From JBGTKH01 sp041744735 (GTDB lineage Bacteria; Planctomycetota; Planctomycetia; Pirellulales; Pirellulaceae): 7,566 bases of DNA. This document shows, one piece after another, positions 1 to 5,895 of the stretch. Positions within the stretch are counted from its first letter, which is position 1; each line of letters begins with the position of its first letter. The position numbers and the translations under genes are program-made. Location: the NCBI GenBank assembly GCA_041744735.1, contig JBGTKH010000150.1:1-7566 (forward strand). The letters are read 5' to 3'. Below the pieces are notes generated by a model. That model was not told the origin of the DNA. It searched no databases and worked only from the letters and a program-made list of their open reading frames with translations.

Positions 1-75
1 GTCTCCCCCGCCATGGCGGCCGCCGCCGCAGTGGCGGGACACTTTGTGGACATTCGAGAGTGGAAGTACAATTAA
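1..75 (+). CDS. leuC: LeuC, 3-isopropylmalate dehydratase large subunit (C-terminal end only)
   Basis: The frame open from base 1 gives 24 residues ending in a TAA at 73-75. The peptide contains VSPAMAAAAA followed by GHFVDIREW, which is the characteristic C-terminus of LeuC; the E. coli protein ends with nearly the same VSPAMAAAAAVTGHF segment. LeuC is the large, [4Fe-4S]-carrying subunit that pairs with LeuD to isomerise 2-isopropylmalate to 3-isopropylmalate in leucine biosynthesis in the cytoplasm. The start and the cluster-binding cysteines lie outside the window. LeuC normally sits directly before leuD; here two other genes intervene. Identification rests on a short but very distinctive tail. 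Confidence 0.9.
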   Translation, partial: VSPAMAAAAAVAGHFVDIREWKYN

Positions 76-90
76 CTGCTGCAAGCAACC

Positions 91-513
91 ATGCCTTTGA
101 TATTCAGGGTCATGCTCCGAGATGGTGAGAAACCAGCGGTAGGTTCCGCGGGAAAGATGTTAGGCGTTCGAGTTCCGACTGATCCAAATGCCGACGTTGC
201 TCCTGATGTCAATGGCCATGTTCAGCCAGGAACCGGTGGAATGTCCGTAGCTCCTGACTGGCGGCACTTACCCTCGTTCCTGATTCCCAAACGACTAAAC
301 CGAATCGTCTTAAAAGCACGGGGGAGCAATCGACAACATTGCTGGAGAATGGGCGAGGGACCGTTTGTTGACGCGCCGATAAACAATTACCTGCAACTGA
401 GGCTCGATACTGCCATTCACGGTTTCGTAGAACCGATTCAATCGTTGCCGCTGTCAGAATATCAGACTGCATTGGCCGCCACTCGCGACCAATGGGTGAT
501 TGACGAGACTTGA
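91..513 (+). CDS. Tse2-like (ADP-ribosyltransferase-fold) toxin candidate inserted between leuC and leuD
   Basis: This 140-residue protein has no signal peptide or membrane segment. Residues 46-56 read PGTGGMSVAPD and residues 110-115 read HGFVEP, followed by an LSEYQTAL helix (121-128) and a late Trp (W135). The Pseudomonas toxin Tse2 has a similar arrangement as I remember it: a PDTGGTSVFD segment and, later, HYTIMPAKPM. I therefore infer a Tse2-type ADP-ribosyltransferase fold, acting in the cytoplasm, but overall identity is low and no activity can be proven by eye. The ATG at 91 lies 15 nt after the leuC stop in the same frame; no clear Shine-Dalgarno precedes it, which suggests translational coupling. 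An internal ATG at 112 is less likely because it would remove the IFRVMLRDGEKP segment. GC content looks lower than in leuD, consistent with acquisition. It could instead be a benign member of the same fold family. Confidence 0.6.
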   Translation: MPLIFRVMLRDGEKPAVGSAGKMLGVRVPTDPNADVAPDVNGHVQPGTGGMSVAPDWRHLPSFLIPKRLNRIVLKARGSNRQHCWRMGEGPFVDAPINNYLQLRLDTAIHGFVEPIQSLPLSEYQTALAATRDQWVIDET

Positions 514-525
514 ACAAGGTCGCGC

Positions 526-1017
526 ATGATGTTTCGCAGTAATCCACATTACCTGGAATTCATTCGGCTTCTACGAGAGCTGCATTTGTTGATGCGCGAT
601 GGATTCAGTGAGTCAGATGAAGCCGAGGCAATTCGGGATCAGATGGATTTTCCCTGGCGGCAGTTAAGCCCCGAGGAGATCAACCGCGTTGACGGGATGT
701 CCGCTGACCTCTACACGCTGGAGTCCGACTCGCCAATTCAACACCCCGAAGCCGGCGGGATCAACTCAGCGGAGTTTGCTGCGGAAATTAAGGCCGCTCG
801 AAAGGACGGAGACTACGACCGCATTCTGTCCTTGCTGCGAGACAAGCCTCAATTCATTTCCGCCGACCGCGCCGCGTTCCTGCGTGGGTGGTGTTACGAG
901 CAGCTTGGCGAAGCAGAAACGGCCGAGTTGTTCTTCCAGAATGCGGCGCGGCTAGACAGTGCCAACGACCTGTACGACGTGTTTGTCGTCGATCAACCAA
1001 GCGTTTCACCCACCTAA
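526..1017 (+). CDS. Acidic helical hypothetical protein, possible partner/immunity of the upstream gene
   Basis: The protein has 163 residues (162 if the second ATG at 529 is used; AAGGT at 516-520 is 8 nt from 529 and 5 nt from 526). It has no export signal. Residues 9-64 form helical sequence with REL, a DEAEAIRD segment, DFPW and a final SADLYTL, a pattern I associate with uncharacterised planctomycete proteins. Residues 80-145 look like a TPR-type helical hairpin (DYDRILSLL, then AAFLRGWCYEQLGEAETAELFFQNA). The composition is strongly acidic, as is common for proteins that neutralise a toxin. It begins 12 nt after the 91-513 stop and ends 18 nt before leuD, so it sits inside the leu transcription unit. 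The immunity role is inferred only from pairing and acidity. Confidence 0.7.
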   Translation: MMFRSNPHYLEFIRLLRELHLLMRDGFSESDEAEAIRDQMDFPWRQLSPEEINRVDGMSADLYTLESDSPIQHPEAGGINSAEFAAEIKAARKDGDYDRILSLLRDKPQFISADRAAFLRGWCYEQLGEAETAELFFQNAARLDSANDLYDVFVVDQPSVSPT

Positions 1018-1035
1018 ATCGGATGCGATAACTCC

Positions 1036-1641
1036 ATGCAACCTTTCACGCAACACACCGGCGTCGTGGCGACGATGGACCGGGCGAATGTGGATACCGA
1101 CCAGATCATTCCCAAGCAGTTCCTGAAGCGGATCGAGCGGACGGGGTTCGGCCAGTTTTTGTTTTTTGACTGGCGGTTCCACGACGACGGGTCGCCCAAT
1201 GCGGACTTCGAGCTGAACCGGCCGGACGTGCAAGGGGCCACGATTCTGATCGCCCGGCGGAATTTCGGCAGCGGCAGCAGCCGCGAACATGCCGTCTGGG
1301 CGCTGGCCGATTACGGGTTCCAGGCGATCATCGCCCCCAGCTTCGCCGACATCTTCTACAACAACTGCTTCAAGAACGGCGTGCTGCCGATCAAACTGGA
1401 CGAAGAGACGGTCGAGCAACTGTTCCAGCGGGCCAAACGGCATCCCGGCTGCGAGCTGACCGTGGACCTTGAGACTTGCACGATCGAAGACGACGAGCAC
1501 ACGCTGATCGTCAACTTCGATATCGACGGCTTCCGCCGCCACACGCTGCTGCACGGCCTAGACGACATCGCCATGACCCTCTCCCACGCCGACAAAATCG
1601 CCGCCTACGAATCCGCCCACAGCCTGCCGCCGGTCCAGTAG
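1036..1641 (+). CDS. leuD: LeuD, 3-isopropylmalate dehydratase small subunit
   Basis: The 201-residue product has the normal length for bacterial LeuD. It has the N-terminal HTGVVATMDRANVDTDQIIP region (residues 7-26) typical of the aconitase swivel domain, and the hallmark NFGSGSSREHA loop (76-86), whose backbone and Ser/Arg contact the substrate. This is followed by WALADYGF and APSFADIFYNN. With LeuC it forms the isopropylmalate isomerase of leucine biosynthesis in the cytoplasm. The ATG at 1036 lies 18 nt after the preceding stop, with a weak GGAT at 1021-1024; a closer upstream ATG at 1023 is out of frame. No key residue is missing, so the enzyme appears functional despite separation from leuC by two genes. 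Confidence 0.97.
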   Translation: MQPFTQHTGVVATMDRANVDTDQIIPKQFLKRIERTGFGQFLFFDWRFHDDGSPNADFELNRPDVQGATILIARRNFGSGSSREHAVWALADYGFQAIIAPSFADIFYNNCFKNGVLPIKLDEETVEQLFQRAKRHPGCELTVDLETCTIEDDEHTLIVNFDIDGFRRHTLLHGLDDIAMTLSHADKIAAYESAHSLPPVQ

Positions 1642-1773
1642 CCACCGGCGCTGCGCTGAATACGGCGACCAGCGCGATCCCAAGATTCGAGCCTGCTTCG
1701 TACGGATCAACCCGTCGGCCAACGCCCACAAGATTCGCTCGGCCATGCCAGTCGCTAGGTTGAAGGTGAACCA

Positions 1774-1794
1774 CCGCCGGAATGAATCCGGCGG
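1774..1794. terminator. GC-rich hairpin after leuD, possible terminator for converging genes
   Basis: Perfect 8-bp arms CCGCCGGA (1774-1781) and TCCGGCGG (1787-1794) enclose a 5-nt loop. The hairpin lies between the ends of leuD and the minus-strand gene at 1807-2049, where a shared terminator would be expected. No T-run follows on either strand, so Rho-independent termination is uncertain; it could be a dispersed REP-like palindrome. I see no gene in the rest of 1642-1806. Confidence 0.4.
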
Positions 1795-1806
1795 CATCGA
1801 GCCAAG

Positions 1807-2049
1807 CTATTGCTCGCACCGCTTTGATACAACGTCGCCACTGACGGGATGGATCACGTAGTGGGGGCCTCCGCCGCGGGCGCGCTGGTCCTTGAGCTCG
1901 TAGTCCACGTGCCAGCCGTCGGATTCTTCGGCGATGCGGATGCTATATCGCGATAAGTCGCGGCAGGCCTGCTCGGCGTCTGTGCGAGCTATTCCCAGCA
2001 CTTCGTCGCACGAGAGTCGTGGGGCTTCAACTTCGGTGGACGCGCTCAT
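1807..2049 (-). CDS. Small hypothetical protein, PepSY/NTF2-immunity-like pattern
   Basis: This is an 80-residue cytoplasmic protein without signal peptide. Residues 13-33 form a helix (SCDEVLGIARTDAEQACRDL) and are followed by beta-rich sequence: YSIRIAEESDGWHVDYEL, then GGGPHYVIHP and SGDVVSKRCEQ at the end. The helix followed by a 'dgWhVdye ... GGGPhyvI-p-tG-iv' pattern resembles PepSY-type or NTF2-fold immunity-type domains that accompany polymorphic-toxin genes, but this is a resemblance only. The ATG (complement of 2047-2049) is well supported by GAGGA (complement of 2057-2061) about 7 nt upstream. It begins 28 nt after the stop of the gene at 2078-2320, so the two are probably co-transcribed. 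It appears intact even though its neighbour is probably decayed. Confidence 0.7.
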   Translation of the reverse strand: MSASTEVEAPRLSCDEVLGIARTDAEQACRDLSRYSIRIAEESDGWHVDYELKDQRARGGGPHYVIHPVSGDVVSKRCEQ

Positions 2050-2077
2050 TGAATTATCCTCAAGCTAGAATGCGTGT

Positions 2078-2320
2078 TCATGGTGGATATCCCGGTCCGC
2101 CGCTCAATCCGACTCGTCGTGAATCCGGTCCTGAAAGGTGAATGCCGTTGTCCGCGCTCATCTCGCCACTAGTTGTGTCCATGTAGATCCAACCGCCTTC
2201 CTCGTGCCGATGATTCGGATCGTCGGCTAGCGAATCCGCCCACGCTTGCTCCAATGCGGTTTGTACCAATGGATGATGTCGAAGATCGTCCGCGGTTGGA
2301 ACTCGGTTTGGCGGTGCCAT
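2078..2320 (-). CDS. Short hypothetical protein, probably an internally deleted remnant of a longer family
   Basis: The open frame encodes 80 residues. Residues 16-54 (HPLVQTALEQAWADS, then RHEEGGWIYMDTTSGEM) match the start of a longer protein family as I remember it, in which a JAB/MPN-like metalloprotease core with an H-x-H-P motif follows. Residues 56-80 (ADNGIHLSGPDSRR, then GLSGGPGYPP) look like that family's C-terminus. Here the two ends are directly joined near residue 55 and the core is absent, which suggests an in-frame deletion. It precedes the 1807-2049 gene, the likely former partner. No good Shine-Dalgarno is visible; a TACAAT (-10-like) on the minus strand lies just upstream of the ATG. 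It might still be expressed as a short peptide. The family memory needs a search to confirm. Confidence 0.55.
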   Translation of the reverse strand: MAPPNRVPTADDLRHHPLVQTALEQAWADSLADDPNHRHEEGGWIYMDTTSGEMSADNGIHLSGPDSRRVGLSGGPGYPP

Positions 2321-2527
2321 CTAGCTATTGTAGCAAAGATTCCTTAGTCGAAGATCCGGCCCTCGACCCTCATCCCTTCGCCGTCATCGCTAATCGCCGC
2401 CACGGCTTGAAATCGCCTTCACCGTCGTCCACAATGGTGACCGGTAGAACGAGAGGGATGACGTTTGGGGGCAATTGGGGATGGAATGCGAGAAGTGTCG
2501 TTAGCTATTCAGAGAGGATTATCGGCG

Positions 2528-3535
2528 ATGCGTTTTTCATTTGCGTTGGTGGTGACGATGTTGGCCGCGGCTTGGAGCGGGCCTGTGAGAGCTCAGGAGT
2601 CGTATGCCGTGCCGGCGGGGCTGAAGGTGGTGAAGTCCCCTAGCGATAATCCGCTGACGGCGGCCAAGGTCGAATTGGGGAAACAGTTGTACTTCGATCC
2701 GCGGCTGTCGCGCGATAATACGGTCAGTTGTGCGAGCTGCCACGATCCGAAAAAGGGCTGGTCCAACGACGATCGGTTCGCAACTGGCATCGGCGGGCAA
2801 AAGGGCGGCCGCAGCGCGCCGACGATTATCAATTCCTGCTACCAGCAATTTCAGTTTTGGGACGGCCGGGCGATCGAACTGGAAGGCCAAGCGCTGGGGC
2901 CGATTCAAAACCCGATCGAAATGAACATGACGCTGGAGGAACTGGTCCCCAAGCTGAACAAGATCGAGGGCTATCGAAAACAGTTCCAGCAAGTCTTCAG
3001 CACCGACGTGACGTCCGACGGCATTGCCAAAGCGATCGCTTGTTTCGAGCGCACGGTGTTGTCAGGCGACGCGCAGTACGATCGCTTCAAGGCGGGCGAC
3101 AAGACGGCGTTGTCCGAAGCGGCGCAGCGCGGCCTGCAGGTGTTCTTCAACAAGGCCAGTTGCAGCGCCTGTCACGCCGGATCGAATTTTACCGACGGCG
3201 GATTTCACAATGTCGGCGTGGGCATCGACGACGCGGAGCCCGACGTGGGCCGCTATTCGGTGACTAAGTTGCTGGGCGATCGCGGTTCGTTCAAGACCCC
3301 GACGCTGCGCGAGATCGCGCGCACCGCTCCCTACATGCACGACGGCCGCTTCGCCACGCTGGAAGAAGTCGTCGAGCACTATGACAAAGGCGGCACGCCC
3401 AACCCACAGTTGGACGAAGAGATCTTTCCGCTCAAGCTGACCGATCAGCAAAAGGCGGATCTAGTGACGTTTCTGAAGGAAGGCCTGAGCTGCGAAGACT
3501 ATCCCGAGGTGGAGCCGCCGGAACTTCCGAAATGA
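2528..3535 (+). CDS. Secreted di-haem cytochrome c peroxidase / MauG family protein
   Basis: The ATG at 2528 gives a 335-residue precursor; AGAGGA at 2513-2518 supports it with 9-nt spacing, and a longer frame opening at 2465 would bury the signal peptide. Residues 1-22 are a Sec signal (MRFSF, a hydrophobic core, then PVRA before QES), so it is periplasmic. Two c-type haem sites are present, CASCH (68-72) and CSACH (212-216). FWDGRA (110-115) and APYMHDGRF (268-276) are family hallmarks; Met270 is the expected axial ligand of the high-potential haem. Members reduce hydrogen peroxide with electrons from small cytochromes or, in MauG-like forms, oxidise a protein or small substrate. The length is typical of bacterial CCPs. 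A 207-nt intergenic space (2321-2527) separates it from the divergent gene; I see no convincing promoter or gene there. The exact substrate cannot be told. Confidence 0.93.
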   Translation: MRFSFALVVTMLAAAWSGPVRAQESYAVPAGLKVVKSPSDNPLTAAKVELGKQLYFDPRLSRDNTVSCASCHDPKKGWSNDDRFATGIGGQKGGRSAPTIINSCYQQFQFWDGRAIELEGQALGPIQNPIEMNMTLEELVPKLNKIEGYRKQFQQVFSTDVTSDGIAKAIACFERTVLSGDAQYDRFKAGDKTALSEAAQRGLQVFFNKASCSACHAGSNFTDGGFHNVGVGIDDAEPDVGRYSVTKLLGDRGSFKTPTLREIARTAPYMHDGRFATLEEVVEHYDKGGTPNPQLDEEIFPLKLTDQQKADLVTFLKEGLSCEDYPEVEPPELPK

Positions 3536-3547
3536 ACGAGCGCATGT

Positions 3548-3572
3548 AGCGCGGCCGCGCCGCGGCCACGCT
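3548..3572. repeat. 25-bp near-perfect GC palindrome after the peroxidase gene
   Basis: The bases 3548-3559 and 3561-3572 are complementary around a single central base, with one C/A mismatch (3552/3568). The core is GGCCGCG-C-CGCGGCC. It starts 12 nt after the peroxidase stop and directly abuts the longer inverted repeat. It may help terminate transcription, but no T-run follows. Confidence 0.6.
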
Positions 3573-3656
3573 CGTTTAACCGCAAGCCAACGGCGAGCGC
3601 GGGCGAACGAGGTTGTGCCGCTCCGACGCGCTCGCCGTTGGCTCGCGGTTAAACGA
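3572..3656. repeat. Long inverted repeat (30-bp arms, one mismatch) between peroxidase and beta-propeller genes
   Basis: The left arm 3572-3601 and right arm 3627-3656 are complementary at 29 of 30 positions (mismatch A3584/C3644), around a 25-nt spacer. The arms contain TTTAACCGC and CCAACGGCGAGCGC. A transcript crossing it would fold into a very stable hairpin. It fills most of the intergenic space and stops 25 nt before the next Shine-Dalgarno. I suspect a dispersed REP/MITE-like element, because such arms look like planctomycete intergenic repeats I have seen, but copy number cannot be judged from one window. Confidence 0.75.
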
Positions 3657-3694
3657 TTGTGTTGTATTAACATCTTTCCGAGGAGAATGAACCC

Positions 3695-4699
3695 ATGAGG
3701 AATCAGTGGCTAGTTGCGTTGGCGTTGGTGGCGTTGTGTTGGACCAGCGCCGGGGCGGAAGTGAGCGTGCAAGTGGTGGTCGAAAATCTCGACAATCCGT
3801 GCGGCTTGGCGGTCCAGCCCGAAACCGGGCACGTGTTCGTTTCCGATAGTGGCGCGGGCCGTGTGGTACGCGTGGTGGACGGTAAGGCCGAGGACGTGAT
3901 CGTCGGCTTCCCGCTGGATGTGTACGGCAAAGGCCCGATGTACAACATCGGCCCGCTGGGGTTGGTGTTCCTGGACAAAGACACGCTGGTCGTGGGCGAT
4001 GGCGGATTCCTGGACGGCGAAGAGTGCCTGCGCGTGTACACGGTGCCGGCCGCCGGATCGCCGGCCATCAAGTTCGACGAGACCAAGGCCAAGCTGGGCC
4101 CGCTGGCTGCGACCGACGAGGTCAAGGGCGAAGGCAACCTGTACGCACTGGCCGCGACCAAATCGGCGATCTTCGTCACCTGCAACGGCGACGATACGAA
4201 GGGCTGGGTCGCCAAGGCCGACATCAACGGCACCAAGTTCGGCGAACTGAAACGCTTCATCGCCACGAAGGAAGCGGTTGAGGTCGACGCCCCGGTCGGA
4301 ATTACCATCAGCCCGCGCGGCGAAGTGGTCGTCGGCCAGATGGGCGAAATCAACGTGCCCAATGACAGCCTGTTGACTTTCTACAACGCCAACACCGGCG
4401 CCAAACTGCTGAACACCGAGACGAAGTTGTACGACATTGCCGCGTTGGCCTACAGTCCCCAGGGACAACTGTACGCCGCCGATTTCGCTTGGATGGCCAC
4501 CGAGGCAGGCGGGCTGTTTCAACTGATCCGCACATCGGCCAGCCCGGGTGTCACGGCCAAAAAAATCACGGGCCTGGACAAGCCGACCGCGATGGTCTTC
4601 GGCGCGGACGGTTCGCTGTACGTCACCGTCTTCGGTACCGCCAAAGATGGCGACTCGGCGAAGCCCGGCAAGTTGCTGAAAATCGCTCCGGGGCTGTAA
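3695..4699 (+). CDS. Secreted beta-propeller protein (NHL / SMP-30-like)
   Basis: The 334-residue product has a Sec signal peptide (residues 1-21, ending TSAGA before EVSV) and is probably periplasmic. The mature part has repeated blade-type sequence: NPCGLAV then TGHVFVSDSGAGRVVRV (34-60), DAPVGITISPRGEVVV, ALAYSPQGQLYAADF and KPTAMVFGADGSLYVTVFG near the end. Such 'P-G-ls-dG-lyV-D' repeats are typical of NHL and SMP-30/gluconolactonase-like propellers, which bind ligands, act as lactonases or serve as scaffolds. I see no clear catalytic set, so no reaction is assigned. The ATG at 3695 has AGGAG at 3681-3685, 9 nt upstream. It follows the peroxidase on the same strand, but the long inverted repeat between them argues against simple co-transcription. 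The Cys at position 15 is not in a proper lipobox. Confidence 0.85.
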   Translation: MRNQWLVALALVALCWTSAGAEVSVQVVVENLDNPCGLAVQPETGHVFVSDSGAGRVVRVVDGKAEDVIVGFPLDVYGKGPMYNIGPLGLVFLDKDTLVVGDGGFLDGEECLRVYTVPAAGSPAIKFDETKAKLGPLAATDEVKGEGNLYALAATKSAIFVTCNGDDTKGWVAKADINGTKFGELKRFIATKEAVEVDAPVGITISPRGEVVVGQMGEINVPNDSLLTFYNANTGAKLLNTETKLYDIAALAYSPQGQLYAADFAWMATEAGGLFQLIRTSASPGVTAKKITGLDKPTAMVFGADGSLYVTVFGTAKDGDSAKPGKLLKIAPGL

Positions 4700-4708
4700 C
4701 GATCAGTA

Positions 4709-4829
4709 TTAGGTGCTGTCCCAAAACGTGAGCGTCGGGCGACGAGCTCGAAACGCTGGCCAACCAAAGCCCGCGGCTAACGCCGTCGGCTCACCGAGTG
4801 TGTACGGTTCATTTTAGGACAAAGCCTAG
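4709..4829. repeat. Possible small element bounded by imperfect inverted ends
   Basis: The left end at 4709-4728 (TAGG, then TGTCCCAAAA) and the reverse complement of 4810-4829 (TAGG, then TGTCCTAAAA) agree at 14 of 20 positions. The ~120-bp interval codes for nothing recognisable. It has the shape of a decayed MITE or insertion-sequence remnant, but no target duplication is evident and the match is imperfect. Confidence 0.25.
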
Positions 4830-4843
4830 CTAAACGACGCTTC

Positions 4844-4878
4844 CCCGGTCTGCGGTCTCGATCGCCGACCGGGTTTTT
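4844..4878 (+). terminator. Rho-independent terminator after the beta-propeller gene
   Basis: CCCGGTC (4844-4850) pairs with GACCGGG (4867-4873), with an inner GCG/CGC pair set at 4852-4854 and 4863-4865. TTTTT at 4874-4878 follows at once. It ends only 7 nt before the Shine-Dalgarno of the 4899 gene. It therefore either terminates upstream transcripts, with the next promoter overlapping it, or acts as a leader terminator (attenuator) for the next gene. Confidence 0.75.
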
Positions 4879-4898
4879 ATTTGCGAAGGAGTTCGATC

Positions 4899-5876
4899 AT
4901 GAGTCAGCTTCTTTCTCGTCGCCAACTTCTCGTGAGTGCCGCCGCAGCCACCGGTGTCGGTCTGACTGCGGCAAAACGTGTTGCTTCCGAGGACACAGTT
5001 CGCGCGCGCCGTTCGTCCGAGCAGCCCTTCGGCTACTGCCTGAACACCAGCACGATCCGCGGGCAGAAACTGACGTTGGTCGAAGAGATCGACATCGCCG
5101 CCAAGGCCGGTTACGACGCGATCGAACCGTGGCTTCGCGAGATTCAAACCTACGTCGATCAAGGCGGCAAACTTTCTGAGTTGAAGAAACGCGTCGACGA
5201 TGCCGGGCTGACGGTCGAGAGCGCAATCGGTTTCGCTCAGTGGATCGTTGATGACGACACAGCCCGCGCGGACGGTCTAGAAATGGCTCGCCGAGACATG
5301 GACATGGTTCGACAAATCGGCGGCACGCGAATCGCGGCGCCGCCGGCCGGCGCGACGAATCAAACAGATCTCAATCTAATGCGAGCCGCCGAACGTTATC
5401 GGGCCCTGTTGAAACTCGGCGAACGGATGGGCGTCACGCCGCAAATCGAAGTCTGGGGATTCTCCAAATCGCTCAGCCGACTTGGCGAAGTGATGTTCGT
5501 GGCGGTCGAGAGCGGCCATGCCAAAGCGTGCATTCTGCCCGACGTGTACCATATCTACAAAGGCGGCTCCGATTTCGCCGGCCTGCGGCTGATCGACGGC
5601 GGCGCGATTCACGTGTTCCACATGAACGACTATCCCGCCGATCCGCCGCGCGACACGATCAGCGACGCTCACCGCGTCTACCCCGGCGACGGCATCGCGC
5701 CGCTCTCGCAAATCCTCCGCGACCTACACGCCACCGGCTTCCGCGGCATGCTCTCGCTGGAACTCTTCAACCCCAATTACTGGATGCAAGACGCGCTGAC
5801 CGTCGCACGTACCGGCTTGGAGAAGATGCAAGCTGCGGTGCGACGAAGCGGGCTGGGGCTGAAAGCTGAAGGCTGA
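4899..5876 (+). CDS. Tat-exported TIM-barrel sugar phosphate isomerase/epimerase-like protein
   Basis: The start is ATG 4899, set by AAGGAG at 4886-4891 (7-nt spacing); a TTG at 4881 in frame would place the ribosome site inside the gene. The 325-residue product begins with a twin-arginine signal (SRRQLL at 6-11, then an Ala-rich core to about residue 30), so it is exported folded. The rest is an AP-endonuclease-2/xylose-isomerase-like barrel. EEIDIAAKAGYDAIEPW (62-78) is the typical first unit. The probable metal ligands are E184 (QIEVWG), D215 (LPDVYH), H241 (FHMND) and E288 (LSLELF). Their order and spacing resemble the Glu-Asp-His-Glu set of D-tagatose/psicose 3-epimerases, with an insertion before the last. 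Family members isomerise or epimerise sugars, inososes or hydroxypyruvate; the substrate here is unknown. The gene ends 19 nt before the convergent Uma2 gene. Confidence 0.88.
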   Translation: MSQLLSRRQLLVSAAAATGVGLTAAKRVASEDTVRARRSSEQPFGYCLNTSTIRGQKLTLVEEIDIAAKAGYDAIEPWLREIQTYVDQGGKLSELKKRVDDAGLTVESAIGFAQWIVDDDTARADGLEMARRDMDMVRQIGGTRIAAPPAGATNQTDLNLMRAAERYRALLKLGERMGVTPQIEVWGFSKSLSRLGEVMFVAVESGHAKACILPDVYHIYKGGSDFAGLRLIDGGAIHVFHMNDYPADPPRDTISDAHRVYPGDGIAPLSQILRDLHATGFRGMLSLELFNPNYWMQDALTVARTGLEKMQAAVRRSGLGLKAEG

Positions 5877-5895
5877 GAGCGAACAGCTAACAACC

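Noticed and set aside
209..547. Open frames on both strands overlapping the two cassette genes (for example 209-547 minus and 689-955 plus)
   Set aside because: They overlap better-supported genes with operon spacing and show no family motifs.
1511..1819. Minus-strand frames covering the leuD 3' end and the following gap
   Set aside because: They overlap the conserved LeuD C-terminus and give low-complexity Arg/Gly/Ala sequence; no ribosome site was seen.
2173..2643. Plus-strand 156-codon frame across the divergent intergenic region
   Set aside because: It overlaps the minus-strand gene at one end and the peroxidase signal peptide at the other, and its translation has no domain-like pattern.
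3062..3451. Long antisense frames within the peroxidase and beta-propeller genes (also 3710-4522 minus)
   Set aside because: They are typical high-GC shadow frames; the sense proteins have clear haem or propeller motifs.
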